A DNA stretch of 64,000 bases from Glomus cerebriforme (taxonomy: Eukaryota; Glomeromycota; Glomeromycetes; Glomerales; Glomeraceae), in NCBI GenBank assembly GCA_003550305.1, contig QKYT01000018.1, forward strand, positions 339,695 to 403,694, written 5' to 3'. This document shows, in pieces, positions 41,458 through 51,911 of the stretch. Below the pieces are notes generated by a model, which saw only the letters and a program-made list of their open reading frames with translations, searched no databases and was not told the origin of the DNA. The position numbers were made by a program, and so were the translations under genes. The first letter of the stretch is position 1. Each line of letters begins with the position of its first letter.

Positions 41458-43027
41458 TTGCAAGGCACTTGTTATAGCTGTGCACTTTATCTACATTGCA
41501 ATACAGATAATACATATTTAGCTTGTAGTTGTACTAATAAATCAGAAAAACCAAAAAAAACTGAAAAAACTTTCTTTTTTTCTCGAAGATATGATCCAAA
41601 AAAGACAAGTGAATCACAGCAACTTTTTTTAAAGACTAAAGATGAAATTTATGGATATAATTCAGATTTTAGTCAGAAGTTCTCATTGTTATTTTGTATA
41701 ATAAAATGTAATAATGTATATGAAAGACAAAAATCTTCAAATAAATCAATGAAGTATGTGGCATCTACTCTACCTACTTCTGAAAATATAGCTATTGAAG
41801 AATTTAAATTTAAACTTATTGTAAAAAAAAAGAATGGTAGTTTACTACCAGCTAAATGGATCACAATTCAAGAAAAAGAATTTGAAGATTTTTTATTATC
41901 ATTAAAGGTTTCAGTACAAGGTTTATTAGGTGATGATTCAGTTAATAATGAAGATTTTAATATTGCATATAAACAACTAAATAGCAATGGTCTGGAAACT
42001 CATTTGGAAGATGAAAATGACTTTAAAGAATTTATAAATGAATATTCTGATATTGTTAATCACAAAAAATCTATGGCTCTTTATATTACAATGAAGGAAA
42101 TCATGTTGAAAAAAAGAAGAAAAGAAAATGAACAGAAGGTATGGAGTGAATTAATTATTAATTTTCACTATAATGCTTTTTTGATTGTTAATAAAATCTT
42201 CCTTATTTTATTTATTTATTACAGGAGAATGAAACATCAGATTCCGAATTTGTTGATGTTGAAATTATTGATAATTCAAAGAAAAATAAAAATAAAATAC
42301 CAAAGACTTTGGATCTTGATGATTCTCAAGTAAAAAAAACCCAAGTTATTACAGAATTACGCGAAAAATATCACTGTTTTTCACACCAACTTCCTTGTAT
42401 TATAAGAGATAGAATTCATAAAAAATTAACATACACGCATTTAGAACTTTGGTCAACAGAAATTGTAAGTATTTATCAAAATAAAAATAATTTATAACTA
42501 CAATTTATTTTTTTAAATCAAAAAACACGAATTTTATTATATAAATAATTAATGATCTATATTTAACTATGTAGGTTAAAGGTTTTACAACTATAGATGA
42601 ACCTCCAACATATCCAATATTCAGATTTGATCAAAAAAAACATTCTACTTCTCAACATATTCAAGTTAATCTGAGTGAACTATCTCAAGTTTTTTGTCCA
42701 CTTTATCAACCGAATCCTGTATATCAATATTATGCTCCAAATATGTATCAAAACTATGCTCCAACTTTAGTTGCAGCTGATACTAATGTTGATGTAAATA
42801 ATTCTTATGCAAATATAAAAAAAAATATTTCCATTCAAGAATTTTTTGAAAATTTAGATAAAAGATTCGGTGATAAAGTATTTTTGATATATTTGGATAA
42901 TTTTTTGGAACAGTGTATCGAAGTTCAACATATTCCGGAATTGGGAGATGAAGAATTTATCAGTTTAGGTATTACAAAAATTGGCCATAAAAAAACTCTT
43001 ATTATGGAAGCAAAAAAATACATTTAA
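41458..43027 (+). CDS. SAM-domain protein encoded inside a transposon
   Basis: Three exons, 41458-42138, 42225-42464 and 42575-43027, all joined in phase 0 by canonical introns, giving up to 457 residues. The C-terminal about 65 residues form a sterile alpha motif: SIQEFFENLDKRFGD, then LEQCIEVQHIPELGDEEFIS, then LGITKIGHKKTLIMEAKKYI. Upstream is a Tyr/Pro/Gln-rich linker (YQPNPVYQYYAPNMYQNYAP). The N-terminal half has FFFSRRYDPKKTSESQQLFL and a basic-then-acidic segment (FKLIVKKKNGSLLPAKW ... LEDENDFKEFI) that could be a PB1-like fold; this is speculation. The 5' end is uncertain: the frame opens at a TTG, and the nearest ATG (41426) is in another frame, so a small upstream exon or a frameshift is likely. 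SAM domains mediate protein or RNA contacts. Confidence 0.75.
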
Positions 43028-43157
43028 TTCTTTTTTTTTTGTATTTTTTGTAATATTTTTGATTTTAGATTTATACATTACAATAATATAATGTAAATAA
43101 AATATTATTTTCAAAAAAAATAAGAATAATAATTATTTCTAATAAATTTTTTATTTA

Positions 43158-44335
43158 TTACATATAAATAGAGTTAGAAAAAAATCCCTTTGCATCATCC
43201 GAAGTGATTTGAGCACATGCTAACATTAAAGTATGAATAGGATCATTAAAATTTTCCATAAACTCCCTATTTCTTTTTATCCACAATTTTATAACTGAAA
43301 ATGATCTCTCAATTGGGTTTAGATCTGGAGAATAAGGGGGCAAAAACTCTACTTTTCCGCCTAATTCTTGAACAATATTTATAAAATCACCATTATGGTG
43401 GATTCTTGCATTATCCATTATAAGAATACTATTTGGTCCTGGAAATGGATGCATTTGAGGAATCTAATAAAATTCATTGAAATTTTATATTAAATATTTA
43501 AGTACATACATTTAAAATATTTTCAAATACATTTATTTCATACCACTTTAGATATAATAAAATCTTTAAATTTTTCTTTGTTACAACTGCCCTCCATAAT
43601 GTCTATAGCTATATATCCATCAAGGGACAATGCTGGTAATATTGTATATCTTTTTTCACGTAAAAAGATAGTATTTTGTTGAATTCTACATCCTATACTT
43701 AAATACCCATATATTCTATTTAAGTTTCTCTCATCTTTTGCTGATTCATCTATAAATATTAACTAATCTGGTCTATACTGTAATCCTATGGTAGAAATAA
43801 AAGCACTGCGTAATAATTCGTCTCTTTCTCTTGCTATTTTTGTTGTCTAATAAGTTTATAATTTGATAAATAAATATAACAGATATATAAATAGTAAAAA
43901 GTAAAACCTCAGATCTTTTTACGTGTAATACTAAGGAATTTCAAATAACGATTTAATGTAGAAATAGAAATAGTTTTATTTGTTCTATTTCGCACTTCAT
44001 GCATAAGTTCATCAAGATAAAAGTCTGGTTTTTCCTGAACAATTTCTCTTATAACCTAATAAAATAAAGAAATTATTAAATATATATAAAAGAAAATACA
44101 ATAAAATAATATTTAAATAACTTACTTCCATTTCACTGTAGTTAAAAAGTTTGTGCCGGCCTTGTTGGCTTATAAAAGGATCTCTAATGTGCTTCCATTT
44201 TCTATAATTTGTCAATGTTTTCATAACCATACTTTTACTAATAAATAATAAAGTAGCTATTTGTTCGGGAGACTTCTCGATATTTGTCAAATATACAATA
44301 CGTCACAGTAAGTCATTACTCAATTTTATTGGCAT
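43158..44335 (-). pseudogene. DDE_3 (Tc1/IS630-like) transposase with in-frame stops
   Basis: Read on the minus strand from an ATG at 44335 (MPIKLSNDLL). The N-terminal helix-turn-helix part has EKSPEQIATLLFISKSMVMK and RDPFISQQGRHKLFNYSEME, then across an intron VIREIVQEKPDFYLDELMHE. The catalytic part has LIFIDESAKDERNLNRIYGY, LSLDGYIAIDIMEGS, SILIMDNARIHHN and FLPPYSPDLNPIERSF: aspartates in FIDES and IMDNAR, and glutamate in NPIERSF with 34 residues between the last two (DD34E). Stops: TGA at 44303-44305, TAG at 43763-43765 just before the first catalytic Asp, and a possible third TGA at 43909-43911 that depends on the splice choice. The C-terminus (43158-43454) is intact. Confidence 0.88.
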
Positions 44336-44659
44336 TTTATGAAGCTATATTGCTATTGGTACATGTTTAACATTACGTGTATAAATTGAGTCAGCTGATG
44401 ACCCAAAAAGTTGGTAATACAAAATAATCAAAATAATCATGATTATTTTTAACACATGATTATTTTTGCCGATCACAGATTTTTGCAACCCGCAATAAAA
44501 CAGATCTGAACTGATCTGAATTTGATTAGATCTGATCCAAACTAATTTGAAACTGATTTAAATTTAAATTAAACTGATCTGAATCTAATTAATCTAAAAC
44601 CAAACTGAACTGAAACTGATTCAAATCTGAAACTGAACTGATCTGAATTTAATTGTTTA

Positions 44660-45330
44660 TTCAGTTTCCTAAAAATAAGAGAAGGGAGATGTTAATTACG
44701 TTTCCTAAAAGTAAAAAAAAATGAAAAAAAATAAATGAACTAATTTTTTAGTTTGTTTATTCAATTTCTATTCATTCAGCTTCATCCATTTGTCCAGTTT
44801 TTTAAAAATAAGAGAAGGAAGACATTAATTACATTCTCTGAAAGTAAAAAAATGAAAAGAAATAAATAAACTAATCTCTTAGTTTATTCGTTTAGGTTTC
44901 ATTCATTCAGCTTTATCCATTTATCTGGTTTCCTAAAAAAAAAGAAGGGAAATGTTAATTACATTCCCTGAAAGTAAAAAAAATAAAAAGAAATGAATGA
45001 ACTAACTAACCTTTTAGTTTATTCATTCAGGTTCCATTCATTTGATTTTGTCTGTTCATCTAGTTTCCTAAAAAAAAGAGAAAAGGGAACGTTAATTACT
45101 TTTCCTAATAATAATAAAGTAAAAAAAGAATGAACTTTACGTTCATTCAAGATTCCAGTCATTCAACCATCTGGTTTCCTAAAAAAAGAAAAGAGAACGT
45201 TAATTATGTTCCTTAATAATTTATAAAGTAAATAAAAGAATGAACTTACCTTTAGTTCATTCAGGAACTGTTCGTTCAGATTTTTTCATTCATCTAGTTT
45301 CTGTCTCTAAAAAAAGAAGGGAAAGATTTA
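44660..45330. repeat. Tandem minisatellite, unit about 110-135 bp
   Basis: About five imperfect units start near 44665, 44799, 44931, 45065 and 45176, with a partial unit at about 45301. Each has TTCCTAAAAA, then an A/G-rich AAGAGAAGGGA, GTTAATTAC, a GTAAAAAAAATGAAAA run, GAATGAAC, TTTAGTTTATTCATTCAG and CATCTGGTT. It lies inside the hAT-type element. Confidence 0.8.
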
Positions 45331-45635
45331 AAAAAAAATAAAAATAAAATTTTTTTTTTTTATTTTATCGATATTTAATATATGAAGATCTGAATCTGAT
45401 TGGATCAGATCTGGATTTTTTTGTACCAGGATTTGATCCAATTGGATCAGATTTATTTGATTTAGATTAGATTCATGGATTTTAAATTTGCAAACCAATC
45501 TGAATCCATTTTGGATCAAATCTGCGGATTCAGATCAGATCAGATTTTTTTTGGAATACTATTTTGATATCTTCTCTAGCATGATAGCATTAGCTATTTC
45601 TATTGTTATAAACTTCTCATTATTATCACTGATAA

Positions 45636-45851
45636 TAGTGATGCAATCCGTCTATCCGCCACTTGGATACATGGTGCGGATATCTGTCATCCATGGATAC
45701 GGATATTTGTCAGTATTATTATCTGACAGATAAAATTTGAGGATATCTGAGGATTTCTGCGGATCATCCAAGGATATCCGGATCAAACATAATATCCGCC
45801 ATCCGTGGATACAGATAGATAGATGGAAGATATTCTCAGATTGTAACACTA
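45636..45851. mobile_element. 216-bp hAT-like MITE rich in GGATATCCG
   Basis: Ends TAGTGATGCAATCCG (45636) and, inverted, TAGTGTTACAATCTG (45851) are close inverted repeats starting with the hAT TAGTG. Flanks ACTGATAA (45628-45635) and ACTGATTT (45852-45859) agree at six of eight bases, an aged 8-bp duplication. The interior is filled with GGATAT, ATCCG and GGATATCCG motifs in both orientations, so it can fold back. Confidence 0.7.
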
Positions 45852-45869
45852 ACTGATTTTCATAATTAT

Positions 45870-46947
45870 GGTAATTATGTAATTTGTTATGAAAAAGATA
45901 TGGATACTGGCCAGAATGTAATACAAAAAAATTGTGTTACAATTTCTAAAATAAAAAAAAAATTTTATACCGGTCACGTGACAGTCTTTATTTTGGTAAT
46001 TCTGTCAGAATTTAAATTTTGGCCCACATTATGACATGATTACGAAGACTGTAGTCCGGTTTTTTTTTTACCGGAAGGACTGCTAGTCTTTAGGACCATT
46101 GACCATGATTCAATGAATCATGTTAATCAGATTATGATATGGTTGCCATAACCTAATCTAAGTGGGATCCCATTCTTGGGACTGAACAAATGCTAAATGC
46201 ATCAACATTACAAATTACGATCTTACATTTCAAATATTTATAACGTTGTCTTTAGTTATGATTGCTACAAAGTACAAAATCATATAACGGAACAAATGAA
46301 ATATATTTCAAACAATAAATCGCCTTAGGTTCAGTTTACAAAGTTAATTGTGTATATAATACAACTTTCACGTACAAAACTAAAAGCTATTGAAATATTA
46401 CTTTACTCAAAGAATTACTTAGTCAAATCATTTAAATCATTTTTGAAATTTTTATAAACTTAGGTTCAAATGTTCAAAGCTCAAATTTTATGAAAAATCC
46501 CTAAAAATTAAAAAATTTTGGCAAAAATGTCCCTTTTCAGACATGCATTACTTTGAATTAGAAAGTGAACCAATAAGTTCATTATTAAAAGAAAGCTTGT
46601 ATTCGCAGCATATTTATTTTAAACTACTTGAGTAATATGTTAATATAATATGTTAATACAAGATATAGATATAGTACATTTTTTAATATTAATAATATTT
46701 ATTTATAAGACAATATACTGTAGTATCACTTCTTTCAACCAAAAATAATAATAAAAAAAAAACTATTTAATATCCATAATGATTGTACTGTAAACTGTAT
46801 TAAAAATTATTGGTTAATTTTAAATAATAAAAAAATAAAACCAATTTTGATTTATACCTATTTTATCTATTAATTTTCTTCAACATTTTCTTATAAACAA
46901 ATATTAAAAGAAATCGTTATTGTTATTTGTTTTAATTATGAAATCAT
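45870..46947. other. Intergenic region with hairpin
   Basis: AGTCCGGT and ACCGGAAGGACT flank a T-run at about 46050-46085, forming an imperfect hairpin. CGGTCACGTGAC lies at about 45970. No coding signal; it contains the 3' flank of the F-box gene. Confidence 0.45.
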
Positions 46948-48534
46948 TCATTCGGATAAATTATTGTTACCTGGAATATCAATTGTGGTAATAATATCCA
47001 AATTTCTTGGCCAAATATCACTATCCATATGAAATCTAATTCCACTTTGACGAATTACGTCAAAATGTTCTTCATTCATTGTTTTTATTCTTGCATCTTC
47101 TGAATCCTGAATATTAAATGGTGCATTATAATGATAAATTTTAAAAATTTTAAGAGTATTTTTACAGCTATCCAAAAATATTTTTAACGATTTTGGTGAA
47201 AAAATCCAAGGATCTCGAAAAGACATATTAAGTGAGAGAATTTCTAATTTTGGTGAAATAGATTGTGCCATACCAATAAATATATCATTTGTATCAATTC
47301 CTTCCCCTCCTCGAAAATTAATATATTTTAAATCTTTACAATTATTTAATATTAAAATAATTTCACTAGGGTCATTCGAACTGACTGAAATATCTTCTAG
47401 TTTGGTACAATATTTTGTAATGGTTTTAATCAATCCAATAACTTCAACATCAAATGAAATACTTTTAATATTTGATTGAGCAGTTTTAAATAATTCACAA
47501 AAACTTTGAGAGGGAACATCAGATGGTCCTGTAACATAGAAAACATGTTCTAATGAAGGAAATGCTTTGCTGATTGCATTAAAGGTTCTCTCTTGTATTT
47601 CTTCACATTCAATAAATGTCATAGACCTTAATGCTTTGCAATTACCAAATTCGACTAGACTTTGGAAATCAACGTTAGAAAATGATACATTTTGAAGAAA
47701 TATAGAACTAAAAGTTTTCTTTTGAGTAGCAAGTGATCGAAAAATAGCACCAAATATGTCTTCATCAGTTGAGGTAAACCTAACATCTGAAACAAGCTTG
47801 AAATGCTTTAAATGATTTTGAGAAGAAACAAGTGAAGCTAAACCTTTCGCTTCATTAAATGTAGAAAGAGTAATTTCAAGATGGGAAATATTCTTACAAA
47901 CATTTGACATAGAAATAAATGTTTCCGCATTATTTGATTTTCCGGGAATTCCATGACAACAAAAAATTTGTAGATTTGCAAGACTTCTATTAGCACCCTC
48001 AAAAGTTGCGAAAGGAATTGAGTAAACGTTCAATGGATCGAATCCAAAATCACTGAATTCAATATATTTTATTTCTACGGATCGAGTAATGAAGAGCTTG
48101 CATAAGACGGTAAACATTAATTTAATTTGATTGAAAGTATTTTGATGTTCGTTTAGCAAAGAACCATAAAAACCTGCTTGTGGAAACATAAATTGTTGAA
48201 TCATAAATTTCAAACTGGTAGTTGAAAGGTAATTCAAATAGGATGCGTAATCAAACGCAGTACTAGAAGTTGTACATGATAAATCAACTCCGCTTGATTC
48301 TAATAATAATTTTGACTTTTGATCAAGACATGATAAATATGTTCTAATTATAATCTTCTTACAATGATTTTCGCGATTATTATTATCAAACGGATTTTTC
48401 CATAGAATAGGAACAGCAAATTTGCACCATTCTCTATTAACCATCAAGGCAGAAAATAAGTCTCTATTAATTTCGATATTTGAAATCACATCTTCTACAC
48501 ATTCTGTTGGTAAAGGAAAAGCCATTTTTGACAC
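46948..48534 (-). CDS. F-box/LRR-like protein
   Basis: Single-exon, 528 residues. The N-terminal F-box-like segment reads PLPTECVEDVISNIEINRDL, then SALMVNREWCKFAVPILWKN. After it come irregular leucine-rich repeats with SLANLQIFCC, HLEITLSTF, LRSMTFIECEEIQERTF, and LEDISVSSND followed by LKYINFRGGEGIDTNDIF. F-box proteins bind Skp1 and bring substrates to SCF ubiquitin ligases. The intronless layout and divergent repeats are typical of the greatly expanded F-box family in arbuscular mycorrhizal fungi. The substrate is unknown. Confidence 0.85.
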   Translation of the reverse strand: MSKMAFPLPTECVEDVISNIEINRDLFSALMVNREWCKFAVPILWKNPFDNNNRENHCKKIIIRTYLSCLDQKSKLLLESSGVDLSCTTSSTAFDYASYLNYLSTTSLKFMIQQFMFPQAGFYGSLLNEHQNTFNQIKLMFTVLCKLFITRSVEIKYIEFSDFGFDPLNVYSIPFATFEGANRSLANLQIFCCHGIPGKSNNAETFISMSNVCKNISHLEITLSTFNEAKGLASLVSSQNHLKHFKLVSDVRFTSTDEDIFGAIFRSLATQKKTFSSIFLQNVSFSNVDFQSLVEFGNCKALRSMTFIECEEIQERTFNAISKAFPSLEHVFYVTGPSDVPSQSFCELFKTAQSNIKSISFDVEVIGLIKTITKYCTKLEDISVSSNDPSEIILILNNCKDLKYINFRGGEGIDTNDIFIGMAQSISPKLEILSLNMSFRDPWIFSPKSLKIFLDSCKNTLKIFKIYHYNAPFNIQDSEDARIKTMNEEHFDVIRQSGIRFHMDSDIWPRNLDIITTIDIPGNNNLSE

Positions 48535-48903
48535 TATTAATAAGTTATATAATTATTTTTTTTTTAAAAAAAAAAGAATTAATGACAAATTCAAATTATC
48601 GCAAAAAATTTCGATATTTCTTTTTACTTACATTTGAAATGTATTTTTTAAAAAAACCGAGTTAATTTCAGTGCATTCAATTTATTACGTATTTGAAACA
48701 TTTATAACACGCAGGAAACAAGTTTATTTATGTAAGAAACAAGTTAAAATAAGCACACAAAGTTGATAATCAATTGATTATGAAAATCATTTGTGTTACA
48801 AGCAAACGATCGAATTACTTTTTCGGACGATTATCATTAGGTAATGATTACATCAAAAAACGCTTTATAAGCTCTAAATTTTTAAAAGGCACCACAAAAC
48901 AAA
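48535..48903. other. Divergent promoter region of the F-box and RFT1 genes
   Basis: Head-to-head spacer of about 370 bases, AT-rich. Nothing else supported. Confidence 0.45.
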
Positions 48904-50992
48904 ATGTCAGCTGTAAAGCGTAAAAATATCAAAGAAACTTCCGAGGAAAAAGATAAAATCATTGAAAATGAACATCAATCTTCAGCTCAATCGTCACAAA
49001 AAGATGTATCTCAAATTTTATCATCATCCGTAGCTGGAGCTTCTTCACTTGTTATGTTACAACTTATTAGTAGATTGACTACCTTTGTTCTTCACCAGAT
49101 TGTTTTACGTTATACAGATCCTGCAACATTTGGAATCGCATCAGTACAATTAGAATTGTTGTTAGCAACAATCTTGTTTTTATCTCGTGAAGGATTTCGA
49201 TGTGCTTTATTGAGGGGTGGTGGTGATACTGTAATAGATGATTCTAGTGGTGACAGATCACAAGGAAAAGGCTCGATAATATCTGCCAATTCTTCTATTG
49301 GGTCTGTTCAAAAAATAACAAATTTATCTTATGTTCCAATTCCAATAGGAATGATTACAACATTTTTTGCTTGCGCATTTTATATCTTTTACGCGACAGA
49401 GGAAACATTATCTGCACCATACTATGTTACTTCAGTAATATTATATGGTTTAGCGGCATTTATTGAATTAATTATTGAACCTCTTTTCATCGCTGCTACG
49501 AACAATTTAATATTTACTCTTAGAGTACGCTGTGAGATGATTGGAGTATTTCTTCGTTGTTTTATTACATTCGCAATGACAATTATGGGTGCTCCAAAAA
49601 ATGGCGAAAAGGGTGAAAATGCTTATGGAATTTTAGCATTTGCAGTTGCGCAGTTCGGTTTTTCGCTAGTTTTGATGATAGGTTATATTGGATATTTCGT
49701 TTCAAATTGGGATATTCAATTATTGAAACCACGAAAATTACAAGATGAAAGGTAATCAATTAATAAGTTCTTTCATAAAAAAAAAAATTATAAAAAAATT
49801 ATTTTATTAATATAATTTTAAATTCTATGTTTAGACAAAAAGTATTTTGGTTTGATGACCATTTGTTTAACTTAGCCAAAACATTTACAAAGCAATCTTT
49901 GTTAAAGCATGTCTTAACAGAAGGTGATAAAATGTTAATAACATTGTTAAGCGAACCAGTTGATCAGGGCATTTATGCATTTGTTTTTAATTACGGTAGG
50001 TAAAATGATCCAATTATAAAATTTATCATCAAAAATTCTAACGTTGGTTTTTATTCTGTTTAGGATCACTTATTGTACGAATATTGTTTCAACCATTAGA
50101 GGAAACTACTCGTACGCTATTTTCTAAGCTCTTAACGAATGTTGATATTCCTAATGATGCTGATAATATACAAAAAGAATCAAAAGCCGAAGCTCGTAGA
50201 ACTGCATTAATAACATCTTTACAAGTTTTAACAACTTTAATTAAATTTCATATTTTACTTGGACTTCTCTTTATTGGATTCGCAACAAATTATACCGGAA
50301 CTTTGATTGATTTATTTGTTGGTTCTGTATGGTCAAAAACACTTGCACCGCTTGTATTATCAGTTTATTGTGTATATGTTCCAATAATGGGAATTAATGG
50401 AATAACTGAAGCATTTGTAGCGGCAGTTGCATCAGAAGAAACTTTAGGTATATTAAATTATTGGTTAATTGCCTTTTCAGCAGGATTTGTTGGAGCTGGT
50501 GTAATATTTATGAAATTGTTAGCCGCTGGTGCTGTTGGATTAGTTGCAGCCAATGCAGTTAATTTATCAACACGAATTTTATGGAGTTGGAATTTTATCA
50601 AATCTTATTTTTTAAAGGATCGTGGTGGTGATAAACAAGAAATGGACGAGTTAAAAAGAATGTTGTCTTTAACAAATTTATTACCAAATTATTTAGTATT
50701 AATATTATTTAGTTCAGCATGGATTATAACTTATTTTTCTAATCAAATGATTGGTTGGGAATCTTTGGATGCAAAGATTAAACATATTGCAGTTGGTGGT
50801 GTTTGTGCTATTGTTGTTGCAGGAATAACGTAATTATCACTCTTTTTTATTATATTTTTATTTGTGATTTTTGTTTTCGAAAGTTTTATTTATCAACTTT
50901 TATTATTATTCAGGTATATACAAGAAAAAGAATTTATAAGAGAATCCATGAGACTTATTCGTGGTAACAAGGCATCAAATAAACAAGAATAA
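48904..50992 (+). CDS. RFT1: RFT1, dolichol-oligosaccharide translocation protein
   Basis: Four exons, 48904-49751, 49835-49995, 50064-50829 and 50914-50992, keep one frame and give 617 residues. After a polar N-terminus, the family motif region SSSVAGASSLVMLQLISRLT and FVLHQIVLRYTDPATFGIAS, followed by LSREGFRCALLRGG, is diagnostic. Later come NYGSLIVRILFQPLEETTRT and the CVYVPIMGINGITEAFVAAV helix. About twelve to fourteen membrane helices of the MOP flippase fold are present. RFT1 acts at the ER membrane and is required for the Man5GlcNAc2-PP-dolichol step of N-glycosylation; whether it is itself the flippase is debated. Length is slightly above yeast Rft1 (574), because of a Ser/Gly-rich loop after LLRGG. 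Confidence 0.95.
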
Positions 50993-51911
50993 TTTATGTA
51001 TTAGATAATTTAATTCTGTTTATAGTAATTATATGCAAAAATTATTGTAATAAATCTTACTATTCAGTTTCATTAGAAATTTAAATAATATGTAATGTGA
51101 TAAGGGATCATTATTAAATTGAATACAACCCCTTTCAGTGATAAGTTGCAAAATTCGGATGGAAACTTTGGTAATATCAAAGAAAAGAATAAAGTTCGCG
51201 TGAAGGAGTGTTGAAGGTTCTTGGGTCAACACTTATACATATTTACCTGGGTATTATATACGTGAGAGATCTAACTTAAGAGTACCAGCAATTGTGATCC
51301 TACCTTATATGACCATACTGTTTAATTATTTCAATAAGGGCCGGCCAGTTATTGAAAGTATTCTATATACAAATATTAATTTTAATATAAATTGGTGTGA
51401 TTTATGCTTAAAAATTATAATATTGATTTAGTAACGTATTAATTATATTAATTATTATTTTTATGATATAGGAAGTGATTTTGATGCTATTTGTTTTAAG
51501 CGAGTATATAATTAAGCATTAAAAAAAAAAAATCATTTTAACATTTAAACTTTATTTAATAAAATTGTATTTTCTAATTTATATTTAAAGGAATTGTTAT
51601 TTTTCTAGTTTTCTAGCTAATATTAGTTTCAATTTAAATAATATATCTGAAATATAACTTAATTTTATATAATTTTGATTTTTCAATTAAGCTCTTATGA
51701 AAAAAGATATATTCCAGGAGTTAATGTTAGTAACCTATGGTATGAGATAATAACTATAATATCTTAAAAAAACAGTGGGATTCTTAGTAAGAAAATAAAT
51801 CAATTGGCTTCATTATTTTCAAGATTTTACTTCTTTTGAAGATAATTATAAACCGTGACACATTATATTTTCTCATTGAAGATAAATATAAATTTGTGAC
51901 TCTGTTATTCT
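50993..51911. other. Intergenic spacer, no gene seen
   Basis: Convergent region between RFT1 and the Argonaute gene. A GGCCGGCC octamer at about 51341 stands out in AT-rich DNA. The small ORF at 51029-51232 on the minus strand has no coding character. Confidence 0.45.

Larger units (their letters stand above)
41282..44495. mobile_element. Tc1/IS630-like (DDE_3) transposon carrying a SAM-domain gene
   Basis: 3,214 bp with terminal inverted repeats of about 94 bp that differ at only a handful of positions. Left begins TTGTGGTTTGCAAAAATC; right (inverted) begins TTGCGGGTTGCAAAAATC. The flanking TA dinucleotides at 41280-41281 and 44496-44497 match the TA target preference of this superfamily. 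It contains two genes in convergent orientation: a complete SAM-domain gene (+) and a broken transposase (-). It is inserted 63 bp inside the left end of the hAT-type element, so it is the younger insertion. Confidence 0.88.
41219..45561. mobile_element. hAT-type element, interrupted by a Tc1/IS630-like insertion
   Basis: Ends are TAGTATTCTAAA at 41219 and, inverted, TAGTATTCCAAA at 45561. Both are flanked by the identical eight bases TTTTGATA (41211-41218 and 45562-45569), the target-duplication length of hAT transposons. Subterminal GATCTGA repeats on both strands (41231-41275; 44504-44660; 45405-45550) fit hAT ends. Removing the inner element leaves about 1.13 kb without a transposase gene, so this is a non-autonomous element. 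Confidence 0.8.
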
